Shown here piece after piece: positions 43,601 through 52,448 of a stretch of DNA of 64,000 nucleotides. The notes beneath the pieces were generated by a model, which was not told the origin of the DNA, did not search any database, and was given only the letters and a program-made list of their open reading frames with translations. Made by a program: the position numbers and the translations under genes. The DNA is from Bradyrhizobium sp. SRS-191 (GTDB lineage: Bacteria > Pseudomonadota > Alphaproteobacteria > Rhizobiales > Xanthobacteraceae). The stretch covers positions 248,001 to 312,000 of the forward strand of contig NZ_JANBVS010000002.1 in the NCBI RefSeq assembly GCF_024586915.1, read 5' to 3'. Positions within the stretch are counted from its first letter, which is position 1, and the number at the start of each line of letters is the position of its first letter.

Positions 43601-44632
43601 GCTGCGCTCCGGATCGAGCCGCTGGCGCATCACCAGAGTGTTGACGAAGAAGCCGATCAGCGGCTCCAGCTCGGGCCGCGTGCGGTTGGCCGTGACCGAG
43701 CCGATCGCGAGATCGTGCTCGCCGGTGTAGCGATGCAGCAGGGCTGTGAACGCGGCGAGGAACACGGCGAAGGCGGACGTGCCGTTCCGGCGCGCGAGCG
43801 CGTCGATGAGGCGGCCGTGCTGCGGGGTGATCGCGACTGCCACGGCATCGCCCGCGTGGGTCTGCTGCGGTGGTCGCTGCCGATCGGTGGGAAGCTCGGT
43901 CACCGGCAGGTCTGCCAGGGTCTCGCGCCACCACGCCAGTTCGTCCGTAAGCCGCCCGTCACCGCCGGCTTCGTGATAGGCGAGGTCGGCATAATCGATC
44001 GCCAGCGGCGGCAGCGTTTCGCCGCGATAGAGCGCATCGAGGTCGCGCAGCAGCACGCCGACGCTCCAGCCATCGGTGATGACGTGGTGGAGATTGAGCA
44101 GCAGCGCATGGTCGCGCTCGCCGAGCTTGATCAGTTCGGCCGCAATCAGCGGCGCGCAGGTGAGGTCAAACCGATGCTGGGCATGCCGGACAATGGCCGT
44201 GCTCAGCCGCTCTTCGCGCTCGTCGCGCGCGAGTTGCGACAGGTCGCTCTGTTCGAGCCTGAAATCGACGCTTGGCGCGATCGACTGGTACGGCTCGCCG
44301 TGGCGCTCGCCGAACGAGGTTCGCAGCACGGCATGGCGGGCGATCAGCGCGCCCAGCGCGGCTTCGAGGCGCTCCGCATCGACGGGACCGCTGAGCCGCA
44401 GCGGCAGTGGCGAGTTGTAGGCATGGTCGCCCGGCGACAGCCGATCCAGGAACCAGAGACGGCGCTGCGCGGAGGTCAGCGGTGCCGTGCCGCCCGCGGC
44501 CGGAAGCACCTTGGCGATCGGTGACGGCTTTGCCTGTGGCGCGTGCGCGGCCGCAAGCTGCGCATCGAGTGCGGCGCGTTGCGCCGGCGAGAGCTGCCGC
44601 AGACGTTCGGCGATATCCGCTGCTGCCGTCAT
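40634..44632 (-). CDS. NRPS termination module, C-A-PCP-TE
   Basis: 1332 residues. C domain with 'HHVITDG' near 182; A domain with 'YTSGSTGRPKGV' near 644 and 'GKLDLATL' near 964; PCP 'LGGHSLLLL' near 1023; thioesterase with 'GWSLGGAIAF' near 1151 and a His in 'AAHLTLLG' near the end. Pocket residues read DAFTVAAVWK, close to phenylalanine codes such as DAWTIAAICK, so an aromatic residue is likely. The TE would release the chain, either as free acid or ring. No epimerase. Start at 44632 within the PKS stop; a longer upstream frame is a shadow of the PKS gene. Confidence 0.94.
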   Translation of the reverse strand: MTAAADIAERLRQLSPAQRAALDAQLAAAHAPQAKPSPIAKVLPAAGGTAPLTSAQRRLWFLDRLSPGDHAYNSPLPLRLSGPVDAERLEAALGALIARHAVLRTSFGERHGEPYQSIAPSVDFRLEQSDLSQLARDEREERLSTAIVRHAQHRFDLTCAPLIAAELIKLGERDHALLLNLHHVITDGWSVGVLLRDLDALYRGETLPPLAIDYADLAYHEAGGDGRLTDELAWWRETLADLPVTELPTDRQRPPQQTHAGDAVAVAITPQHGRLIDALARRNGTSAFAVFLAAFTALLHRYTGEHDLAIGSVTANRTRPELEPLIGFFVNTLVMRQRLDPERSFADLVKQTHRTAMAALDHALTPFDRLVEMLNPPRDPSRNPLVQVALSVQPDFPANGRLGDSTIEILSADYKATRFDVELHLFPDGAGGWRGVLTYAADLFSRQSMEAFAARFRTLLAGAVTRPATAIADLALITAAERDALTKQTTGAPARPYVSLPERFARHAEARTSHPALICRGEQISYGELASRAERLAAALTEQTPDGTVIAVLGPSSPGLIVALLAIWRSGRCYLPLAHDLPPARIAELMADARPALLLTTDPAQQPVTIDVPQVSVAELLVNAAPRSLPPPSAGQLAYLIYTSGSTGRPKGVMVEHGGLSNLADAQADDIIPDGTDARVLQFAAISFDAFIFEVVMAMAHGGTLLLPEHGNTVDRLSISARIRTERATHVTLPPTMLLHLRPADHPSLRSVVVAGEACPGGLGEWAGATQLFNAYGPTETTVWSTIERVEGDTAPTIGRPVRGHRVAVVDAKGAALPTGIAGQIAIGGIGLARGYLGDALQTAARFRTDLRLAPGERFYLTGDRGRRQHDGRIAYLGRTDQQLKLRGHRIEPAEIEAALGRHPDVAEAALTLHHASLVAFAAPRGSATLDGPSLTAFLRENLPGYLIPDRIVVVQSMPRTRHGKLDLATLLALPELRTAPHRSTPIGPIETQVASIVADVLGRDAANAIELDRDADFFALGGHSLLLLTLRDRLQRAMGRELALATLFAGSSIAQMAHALASDHDEADLPTQVLPFRRDGDAPPLFLVHPAIGTSLGYGALAEALPKHWPVFGLEAPAAEQAKHLARLAASYVALVRRVAPHGPYRVGGWSLGGAIAFEMARQLEAAGESVQLVLIDAGLPWRGGKLSPLRAGALALGLGRELLRSAPRSRADITDLARLAGDRHTGIASVVIGLARELVSRWPCFAALSRAWLNYEPSRYCGSTLIVRASVDGEIAPDDPLVATVSPHLALAPRIEVVRAAHLTLLGRKSVAALAAAITNGLATGDGVQP

Positions 44633-47600
44633 GAGGCCAGCGCCTCCGGCACGCTCTTGCCCGCGAGCTGATCGAGGCCGTCGAGCAGCGCGGTCAAGGT
44701 CGCCTTGTCCGTGCTTTCGGCCAGAGTCTGGCCGATGCCGAGTGCGAGGCCGGCCACGGTCGGGGCGGCAAAGAACGTCTTGAGGGATAGCCGAACCCCG
44801 AACTGATCGGTGATCCGCGCCAGCAACTGCACGGCGCGCAGCGAATGACCGCCGAGATCGAAGAAATTGTCGTCGGCGCCGATCCGGTCGATGCCGAGCA
44901 GCTGGCCCCACAGCGTGGCGAGACCGGTCTCGATCTCGCCTTCGGGCGCGCGATAGGCGGTCCGGCGCTGTGACATCAGCGGTTGGAGGGCGCTCGTCGT
45001 TTCGGCGCTCTCGTCGCGCGCAATCCAGATCTGGCGGCGCTGAGCGAGATCTCCGCGCGTGACGACGAACTGCTCGGCCTCGCCCCGCAGGACGATGCGC
45101 ATGAAGGCATCGAGGCTCTCCGACGGTCGCATCGCGAACGCATCCATGCTCGTGCCGGATCCCTTCGCGAGCTCGCCGTCGCGGGTGAGCCAGCGATCCC
45201 AGTTGGTGCTGATCCAGTCGGTGCCGGCGTGTCGGCCGCGGAGTGCCGCGGCTGCATCCAGCACCTGGTTGGCGGCCGAGTAGGCGGCAAAGCCGAGGCC
45301 GCCGAGAATGGCGGCGTTCGAGGACAGCAGCACGACGAAGCGCGGCGGGCTCGCGCAGGCGGCGACGGCGGCATCCAGACCTTCAAGCCCCGCCAGCTTT
45401 GGCGCGAACTGCGCGGCCACATCCTCCGGCGTCAGCTGGAGGATCGGACTGATCAGGGCTGTGCCGCTGGTGACGGCTGCCGCATGAATGATCCCGGCCA
45501 CCGGCCCACGGCTGCGCTCCAGCGTCGCGATCGCCTGGGTCATGGCCAAGGGATCGGCGACGTCGGCCTGCACGACCTCGATCGGCAGGCCTTCGCTGCG
45601 CCATTGACGGAGGGCGGCGATGCGCTCGGCCTGGCTGGGATCGGCAACGTCCCAGCGGCTTTCGTCCGGAAAGCCGGGCCGCACGATCAATGCCACCTTG
45701 GCGCCGAACTGGCGCGCCAGATGGCCGGCCAGCAGCCGGCCGATACGGCCGAGCCCACCGGTGATCACCACGAGATCGCCGCTTGCAATGCTGCGGACGG
45801 AGGAGGAATGGGGGCCGAGTTGGACGGGCGTGTAGTCCCGAAGCCAACGGCGGCGGCCGCGCAGCGCTACCACCGGCTCCACGCTGGCCGCGGTGATCTC
45901 GCGCAGCAAGGCATCGATGACGGCCTCAGGCGTTGCCGAGGGATCGAGATCGATGACGCAGGCTTCGCAGCCCGGAAATTCCTGCGGCAGCACCTGCGCC
46001 ACGCCGAGCACCGCGGTGCGCGCCGGGACAAGCTCATCAGCGGAATCGACCAGCACCGCATGGCGTGTCGCGATGAGCGTACGGGTCGGCGGCGCAAAAC
46101 CCGCCGTCGCGCAGCCCTGCATCAGGGCGACGATGGACATGAAGCCATGGTCGACTTCGGCTGCAGCGCCTCGGCCAGCATCTGCACTCCAGAGATGGAC
46201 GACGAGCGCAGGCGCTGCGCCGGCGGCGATCAGCAGCAGGCTAAAATCCTCGGCCGATCCCGGGCGAACCTGGAAGACATCCTGCTCGTCGATGGCGAAG
46301 CCGTCACCGGCGCGCACGCACAGCACCGGATCATGACCGGCCATGCGCAGAGCGCTGATCACGCCGGCAGCAATGGCGCTGCCGTCATCGAACACCAGCG
46401 CGGCGCCGGAAGCAGCATCGGTTCGCGGCACCGGCGGGAGCGCCCTGCGCCAGGCGGGCAGATAGAACCAGTCGTCGATCGGCTTGTCCGTCACTGCTGT
46501 ACGGCGCTGGCCGGGGACCGGGGCGTCGATCCACAGCCGGTTGCGCTGAAACGGATAGGTCGGCAGCGGCACACGTACGCCGTCGGGCACACCTGCTGTT
46601 GCGGAGAGATCAACATCGACGCCCGAGCACCAGAGCTGCGCGGCGGCGGTCAGCAGCACGGCCTGGTCGTCATCGACGACTCCAGCCTTTCGCACCGAGG
46701 TCACGCGATGATGGCTCGTGCTGGAGGCTGGATGCTGTGCGGCTAGCATGGTGCAAGCCTCGCCCGGACCGCATTCGATCAGCACCAGGTCGGGCTCGCG
46801 CAACAGCGTGGCGAGCGCGCGGTCGAAGCGGACAGTGTGGCGCAGATGCGTGACCCAGTAGTCGGGCGTCAGCTGGCCGGCGCGGAGCCAGTCGCCGGTC
46901 AGGCTCGAGATGATCGGGCATGATGGCGAACGCTGTGGCACGCCTGCAAAGGCGGTGCTGAATTCAGCCATCACGGCGTCGATCGCACGGGAGTGGCCGC
47001 CGACGTTGAGAACCAGGCGCTGGCTGCGCAGGCCACGCGCCTCGAGCGCGCGTTCGAGCTGATCGATGGCCGCATGCGGCCCCGAGACGGTGCACAGATC
47101 GGGGCCATTGATGGCGGCGAGATCGACTTCTGAGCCCGCCAGGCTCATGACCGTGTCGCTCGCGGCCATCACTGCCAGCATGGCGCCGCCGGCATTCGCA
47201 TCCTGCAGCGCCGAGCGCAACGCCACGATACGTGCGGCTTCTGCGGGCGTGAACACGCCGGCGAGCGTGGCGGCAGCATATTCGCCGAGACTGTGACCCA
47301 GCATGATATCGGCCTTGACGCCGCGCGCCTGCCACAGCCGTCCCAGCGCGTAGGAGACGGCGAAAGTGGCGGGCAGCGTGATCCGAGCGCTGCGGTTGGC
47401 AGGCGTGTCGGACGCGTCGCGGATCAGCGGCAGCACGTCGGCTCCCGCCGCGCCGAGATGCGACGCGATATCGAGCAACGCCTCCCGGAACGCGGGCTCC
47501 TGCGCGAGCAGCCCGCGCGCCATGCCGGGATAGGCGACACCGCCGCCCGGAAACAGGAAGGCACATCTGGGTCGCATCAGCGCCCGGGCCGACACGCGGC

Positions 47601-49143
47601 GACAGCCGCTCTCGCCTGACAACGCCTCTGCCGCCTGCCTCGCATCGCGGGCGATGATCGCGCCGCGCTGGTCATGAGCGGTGCGTCCGGCCTGCTGCGT
47701 GTAGGCAGCGTCGGCGAGCGTGATCTGCCCCTCGGCAAGTCGGCCGGCGAGCGCCGCGCCGAGACGGTTGAAGCCCCCTTCGTCGCGCGCCGAGAAGGGC
47801 AGCACGCGCCAGCTGCCGTCCGGTCCTGTCGCGCGCGTCGGCTTGAAGCTCTCGACGATGACATGGGCATTGGTGCCGCCGATGCCGAAGGCGCTGACGC
47901 CGGCGCGGCGCACCGCTTCCGGCCACGTCTTGGCTTCAGTGGCGAGATAGAACGGACTGCCGGCGAAGTTGATCGCAGGGTTGGGCGTGTTGACGTTGAT
48001 GGTGGGCGGGATGATGCCGTCGCGCACGGCGCACACGGCTTTGATCAGTCCGGCGACGCCGGCCGCGGCATCGAGATGGCCGACATTGCCCTTCAGGCTG
48101 CCGAGCGCGCAGAAGCCGTTGCGCTCCGTCGTCTCGCGGAAGGCCTGCGTGAGCGCGCTGACCTCGATGGGATCGCCGAGTCGCGTTCCCGTCCCATGGG
48201 CCTCGATCAGTCCGATCTCGTCAGCGGTGATGCCGGCGAGCTGCTGCGCCAGCAGCACCGCTTCAGCCTGTCCTTCGACGCTCGGAGCGGTGAAGCTCAT
48301 CTTGCGTCCGCCATCATTGTTGATGGCGCTGCCGCGGATCACGGCATGGATCATGTCACCATCGGCCACGGCTTCCGACAACCGCTTCAACACGACCATC
48401 GCGGCGGCGTTGCCGGGCACGATGCCGTCACCGGCCGCATCGAACGGCCGGCAATGACCGTCGCGAGCAAGCACGGACCCTTCCTGATGCAGGTAGCCGC
48501 CGGTGAGCGGCAGGCTGACCGTGACTCCGCCGGCCAGTGCCACGTCGCATTCGAAGGCGAGCAGAGCGCGGCACGCCATGTGGACGGCGACCAGCGAGGT
48601 CGAGCATCCCGTCTGCACGTCGACGGCCGGTCCGTGCAGGTCGAGCTTGAACGCCAACCGGGTGGCCAGGAAATCCTTCTCGTTGCCGATGAAGATCTGG
48701 TCGTCGCCTTCGGCGGCGCGCGGATTGTCGGCGAGGTTCGACAGCCAATAGCCGGCGCGGGCGGCGCCTGCGAACACTCCGGTCCAGCCGGCGAAGCCGC
48801 CCTTGCGATAGCCGGCGCTTTCGAGCGCGGCGTGGCCGACCTGGAGCAGCAGCCGATGCTGCGGATCCATCAGCATGGCTTCGCGCGGCGAATAGCCGAA
48901 GAACTCGTGATCGAAGCAGTCGGCGTCGTCGAGCACGGCTTTGGCGCGCACGTAATCCGGCCGGGTGGAGAGCGAGGCGGGGACACCGGCCTTGGCGAGG
49001 TCGTCGTCGCTCAAAGGGCGCACGGACTCGACGCCGGCTTGCAGATTGCGCCAGAATGTCTCGACATCGTCAGCGCCGGGGAAACGCCCGGCCATGCCGA
49101 TCACGGCGATGGCTTCACGCGCGCTCGAGGAGCTCCCGGTCAT
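44629..49143 (-). CDS. PKS module, KS-AT-KR-ACP, atypical AT pocket
   Basis: 1504 residues. KS with 'TGCSTSLV' (Cys near 179), 'EAHGTGT' and 'KGNVGHLDAA'; note TGC for the usual TAC. AT with 'GHSLGEYAA' near 617 and selectivity motif 'VGGHS' near 714, where malonyl-specific domains have HAFH and methylmalonyl ones YASH. KR with 'GGLGRIGRLL' near 1133, 'LLSSNAA' and 'AAYSAANQV' near 1286, so it looks active. ACP 'LGGHSLRAV' near 1431. No DH or ER, so the unit keeps a beta-hydroxyl. Lies between the Pro-like and Phe-like NRPS modules. The extender may be bigger than malonyl; this cannot be settled by eye. Confidence 0.94.
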   Translation of the reverse strand: MTGSSSSAREAIAVIGMAGRFPGADDVETFWRNLQAGVESVRPLSDDDLAKAGVPASLSTRPDYVRAKAVLDDADCFDHEFFGYSPREAMLMDPQHRLLLQVGHAALESAGYRKGGFAGWTGVFAGAARAGYWLSNLADNPRAAEGDDQIFIGNEKDFLATRLAFKLDLHGPAVDVQTGCSTSLVAVHMACRALLAFECDVALAGGVTVSLPLTGGYLHQEGSVLARDGHCRPFDAAGDGIVPGNAAAMVVLKRLSEAVADGDMIHAVIRGSAINNDGGRKMSFTAPSVEGQAEAVLLAQQLAGITADEIGLIEAHGTGTRLGDPIEVSALTQAFRETTERNGFCALGSLKGNVGHLDAAAGVAGLIKAVCAVRDGIIPPTINVNTPNPAINFAGSPFYLATEAKTWPEAVRRAGVSAFGIGGTNAHVIVESFKPTRATGPDGSWRVLPFSARDEGGFNRLGAALAGRLAEGQITLADAAYTQQAGRTAHDQRGAIIARDARQAAEALSGESGCRRVSARALMRPRCAFLFPGGGVAYPGMARGLLAQEPAFREALLDIASHLGAAGADVLPLIRDASDTPANRSARITLPATFAVSYALGRLWQARGVKADIMLGHSLGEYAAATLAGVFTPAEAARIVALRSALQDANAGGAMLAVMAASDTVMSLAGSEVDLAAINGPDLCTVSGPHAAIDQLERALEARGLRSQRLVLNVGGHSRAIDAVMAEFSTAFAGVPQRSPSCPIISSLTGDWLRAGQLTPDYWVTHLRHTVRFDRALATLLREPDLVLIECGPGEACTMLAAQHPASSTSHHRVTSVRKAGVVDDDQAVLLTAAAQLWCSGVDVDLSATAGVPDGVRVPLPTYPFQRNRLWIDAPVPGQRRTAVTDKPIDDWFYLPAWRRALPPVPRTDAASGAALVFDDGSAIAAGVISALRMAGHDPVLCVRAGDGFAIDEQDVFQVRPGSAEDFSLLLIAAGAAPALVVHLWSADAGRGAAAEVDHGFMSIVALMQGCATAGFAPPTRTLIATRHAVLVDSADELVPARTAVLGVAQVLPQEFPGCEACVIDLDPSATPEAVIDALLREITAASVEPVVALRGRRRWLRDYTPVQLGPHSSSVRSIASGDLVVITGGLGRIGRLLAGHLARQFGAKVALIVRPGFPDESRWDVADPSQAERIAALRQWRSEGLPIEVVQADVADPLAMTQAIATLERSRGPVAGIIHAAAVTSGTALISPILQLTPEDVAAQFAPKLAGLEGLDAAVAACASPPRFVVLLSSNAAILGGLGFAAYSAANQVLDAAAALRGRHAGTDWISTNWDRWLTRDGELAKGSGTSMDAFAMRPSESLDAFMRIVLRGEAEQFVVTRGDLAQRRQIWIARDESAETTSALQPLMSQRRTAYRAPEGEIETGLATLWGQLLGIDRIGADDNFFDLGGHSLRAVQLLARITDQFGVRLSLKTFFAAPTVAGLALGIGQTLAESTDKATLTALLDGLDQLAGKSVPEALAS

Positions 49144-52100
49144 CGCAAGCCCTCTCCACGCATGCGCAGCGCGCGCCCGCGGATTCCGCTCGCGGTGCTC
49201 ACGGCGGCCGGGTGCGCTGCCGCACCGATGTGACGCGCCAGCGCCGCCACGGTCGGAAACTGGAACAGGTCGGCGATGGCGAGCGGCACGGCAAAGCTGC
49301 TGACCAGTTTGTCGTAGGCCTCCACCAGCAGCAGCGAATTGCCGCCGAGTTCGAAGAATGTGCTGTCGACGTCGACGTCGACGTCGTCGCGGCGGAGCAC
49401 CGCGCTCCAGATCGCAGCGATCGCTTGTTCGGTCGCGCTGCGCGGCGCGGGTTGGTTCAGCGGCGACGAGGAGGCGAACGGCCGGCCGGCAGCACTCAGC
49501 GCGGCGCGATCGACCTTGCCGTTGGCAGACAAGGGGAGCGCATCGAGTTGCAGGAAGCGGGCCGGCATCATGTAGTCGGGCAGGCGGGGCCGCAGCCAGT
49601 CACGCAGGGCATGCGGCATAAGAGCCGGTGAGCCGGGAACGACGCAGGCGACGAGTTGGCGGTGGCCGCCCGCATCGCGCTCGGCGATGACAGCGCAATC
49701 GGCAACACCGGGATGAGCGGCGAGCACCACCTCGATCTCGCCCGGCTCGACGCGGTAGCCCCGGATCTTGATCTGGTTGTCGCGCCGGCCCAGGAATGCG
49801 AGACGCCCATCGCGGTTCAGCTTGACGATATCGCCGGTGCGATACATGCGGGCGTCGGCGGCGAACGGATCAGCGACGAAGCGATCCGCCGAGGCGTCGC
49901 CGCCGAGATAGCCATCGGCAACCTGAACGCCGGCAATGCAGAGTTCGCCGGCAGCGCCATAGGGCTGTAGCCGGCCTTCTGCATCGAGGACATACAGGCG
50001 ATTGCCCGGCAGCGCGCGCCCGGCCGGTGGCAGCATGGGCCAATGCGAGGGATCGCCGTCGAGCACTTCCTCGCTCACCACGTGGGTCTCGGCAGGGCCG
50101 TACTGATTGATCAGCCGGAGGCCGGGATGACCAATGAAAAGACCGCGGACCTCGTCGGTGAGTTGGGGCTGCTCACCCGCGGTGATGATCTCACGCAGCC
50201 ATGGAAGGTGTCGCCCGGAGGTGACGACGCCGCGCGCCAGCAGCGCGACGAGCGGGAAGGGGAGAAAGACGCGTGCGATCTGCTCTCGTGCCATCAGCGC
50301 GGCGAGTTGCTGCGGATCACGCCGCTGCGCTTCAGGCGCCGGGACCAGCGTGCCGCCCGTCAGCAGCGTGAAAAACACCTCCTGGATCGCGACGTCGAAG
50401 CCGACCGCGGAGGCCAGCAGCGTCCGCATCGGCTGCGGACGGATGGCGAGCTGAGATGCCATCAAGTTGGCAAAGGCGTGCGTGGGCATACGGATGCCCT
50501 TCGGCGTGCCGGTCGAACCCGAGGTGAACACGATGTAGAGCGGAGCGTGATTGCACGCGTCAGGCAGGGCAATGACGTCGCGGCCGATGTTGCCGATCAA
50601 CGTGTCGATCGTCGTGCACGGCGCACCGATCGCCGCGTCGGCTCCACGCTCGCTCGCGCAGAGCACCAGTGCGGCACCGGCGAGCGCGATCTGCTGCGTG
50701 AGACGGAGCGGCGGCAGCTCGGGGTCGACAGGCGCAAACGGGAAGCCGAAGCGGGCGCAGGCCAGCATGGCGGCGACGAGATCGCGGCCACGGGGGAGCA
50801 CCAGCGCGACGACGTCTCCGGCGGCGAGGCCACGTGCGCAGAGCGCCGATCCGATCCGGTCGGCAAGATCGTAGAGCTGATCATAGGTGAGATCGGGTCC
50901 GCACCCGTCATGTAAGGCGCAGCCTTCGCCGAAACGCGTGCGCGCCGTCTCCAGGAGCGCGCACAGCTCAACATGCGGAGCCGGACCGCCATCGCCGGCT
51001 GCCAGGATGGCGGCCTGTGCGGCCGCATCAAGCAGGGGATAGTCGGTGAGCGGACGGTCTGGCGTCGCGAGCGCGGCCGCGAGCCAGATCTTCAGCATCC
51101 TGATCAGGTCGGTCATCGTCGCGCTATCGAACAGATCGCTGTTGTAGAACAACGTGCCCGTCAGCCCGGCGTCGATATCGCGTGCCCCGGTCCAGCTCTG
51201 CCGGCCGTCCCACAGATGCAGCTCGAGATCGAAGCGCGCCGCCGGCAGTCGATACGGAAATGCGGCCGTCGACAGGCCTTCGAGCTGCAGCGGCCGCATC
51301 GGCGCATTCTGCAGCGCGAACAGCACCTGCACCAGCGGGTTGCGGCTGGTGTCCCGCGGCAGATTCAGGTCATCGACCAGCTTCTCGAATGGCAGGTCCT
51401 GATGCGCCTGGGCCTGGATCATCGCCTCGCCGGTGCGGCGGACGAGATCGCTGAAATCCTTTGCTCGCGCGAGATCGAGCCTGATCGCCAACGTGTTGAC
51501 AAAGAAGCCGATCAGATTCTCCAGCGCCGGATCGGTGCGTCCGGCGACGGGCGTGCCGATCGCGAAATCAGTTTGTCCTGCGATCCGGCCGAGCACCGCG
51601 CGGAATGCCGCAAGCAGCACGCAATAGAGCGTCGTCGACTGCTGCCGCGCCAGCTCGCTCGCCGCGGCGATCAGATCCGGTTCGAGGCTGACATCGATCG
51701 AGGCGCCACGCAGCCTTGCGAGCGCCGGCCGCGGCCGGTCGAGCGGCAAGTCGAGGACGGGAAGGCCGTCGAGCGTGGTCTTCCAGGCATCGAGCAGATG
51801 TTGCAGCCGCGTGCCGCTCAGTGCGGCCCGCTGTGCCGTGCTGAAGCTCGCATAGTCGGTCGCGAGCGGGACGAGGCTCGGACTCTCGCCGTGCCGGCGT
51901 GCAGCATAGGCAGCTGCGAGATCGCGATTGAAGACCGCAAGCGACCAGCCATCGGCGCAGATGTGATGGAGCACGATGACCAGGATATGACGGTGCGGCG
52001 TCAGCCTGATCAGCCTGGTCCTGAACACTGCCGCGCGCAGATCGAATGGCTTGGCCACTTCAGCGTCGACCAGGCTCCGGGCGGCATCCTCATCGGCCGC

Positions 52101-52448
52101 ATCGACGAGCGGTAGAGCGACCCGCAGCGCAGGCAGCACCGTCTGCACCGGCTTGCCGTCGATCTCGGCAAAGACGGTGCGCAGCGGCGCGTGCTGCGCG
52201 ACCAGGTCGTTCAGCGCCTCCGTCAGGGCGGCGACGTCGAGAGGTCCTGACAGATCAAAGGCGCCCGGGATGTTGTAGGCGGGGCTGCCGGGATTCAGGC
52301 GGTCGAGAAACCACAGCCGTTGCTGCGCAAATGAGAGAGCGTAGCTGTGCGGCTGATCGGTGCGACGGCTCAGGAGTTGCGTCAGCAGGGCGCGCTGCTC
52401 CGCCGCGGACATCTTGGCCAGGTCTGGCGTGAGCCGCGCGGCGGTCAT
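49140..52448 (-). CDS. NRPS module, C-A-PCP, proline-like code
   Basis: 1102 residues. C domain with 'HHICADG' near 159; A domain with 'VFTSGSTGTPKGI' near 644, 'QYGPAETHVV' and 'GKVDRAAL' near 979; PCP 'LGGNSLLLV' near 1034. Pocket residues read DVQFIAQVVK, one or two changes from known proline codes (DVQLIAHVVK), so proline or a close relative is the likely substrate. A run of alternating Asp-Val codons (49365-49390) lies just before the PCP. Sits between two PKS genes with 4-bp overlaps, so an amino acid is inserted between two ketide steps. Confidence 0.94.
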   Translation of the reverse strand: MTAARLTPDLAKMSAAEQRALLTQLLSRRTDQPHSYALSFAQQRLWFLDRLNPGSPAYNIPGAFDLSGPLDVAALTEALNDLVAQHAPLRTVFAEIDGKPVQTVLPALRVALPLVDAADEDAARSLVDAEVAKPFDLRAAVFRTRLIRLTPHRHILVIVLHHICADGWSLAVFNRDLAAAYAARRHGESPSLVPLATDYASFSTAQRAALSGTRLQHLLDAWKTTLDGLPVLDLPLDRPRPALARLRGASIDVSLEPDLIAAASELARQQSTTLYCVLLAAFRAVLGRIAGQTDFAIGTPVAGRTDPALENLIGFFVNTLAIRLDLARAKDFSDLVRRTGEAMIQAQAHQDLPFEKLVDDLNLPRDTSRNPLVQVLFALQNAPMRPLQLEGLSTAAFPYRLPAARFDLELHLWDGRQSWTGARDIDAGLTGTLFYNSDLFDSATMTDLIRMLKIWLAAALATPDRPLTDYPLLDAAAQAAILAAGDGGPAPHVELCALLETARTRFGEGCALHDGCGPDLTYDQLYDLADRIGSALCARGLAAGDVVALVLPRGRDLVAAMLACARFGFPFAPVDPELPPLRLTQQIALAGAALVLCASERGADAAIGAPCTTIDTLIGNIGRDVIALPDACNHAPLYIVFTSGSTGTPKGIRMPTHAFANLMASQLAIRPQPMRTLLASAVGFDVAIQEVFFTLLTGGTLVPAPEAQRRDPQQLAALMAREQIARVFLPFPLVALLARGVVTSGRHLPWLREIITAGEQPQLTDEVRGLFIGHPGLRLINQYGPAETHVVSEEVLDGDPSHWPMLPPAGRALPGNRLYVLDAEGRLQPYGAAGELCIAGVQVADGYLGGDASADRFVADPFAADARMYRTGDIVKLNRDGRLAFLGRRDNQIKIRGYRVEPGEIEVVLAAHPGVADCAVIAERDAGGHRQLVACVVPGSPALMPHALRDWLRPRLPDYMMPARFLQLDALPLSANGKVDRAALSAAGRPFASSSPLNQPAPRSATEQAIAAIWSAVLRRDDVDVDVDSTFFELGGNSLLLVEAYDKLVSSFAVPLAIADLFQFPTVAALARHIGAAAHPAAVSTASGIRGRALRMRGEGLR
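49365..49390. repeat. GTCGAC microsatellite in the NRPS linker
   Basis: Tandem gtcgac units encode alternating Asp and Val just ahead of the carrier domain of the proline-type NRPS. It is a likely length-variable site in a linker. Confidence 0.6.

Noticed and set aside
44633..44911. Upstream extension of the Phe-type NRPS and similar extensions at 39544-39891 and 56837-57373
   Set aside because: They overlap the preceding genes in another frame; starts at the 4-bp overlaps give normal domain N-termini.
44983..46746. Plus-strand open frame opposite the second PKS
   Set aside because: Same antisense-shadow character; the minus strand carries intact KR and ACP motifs.
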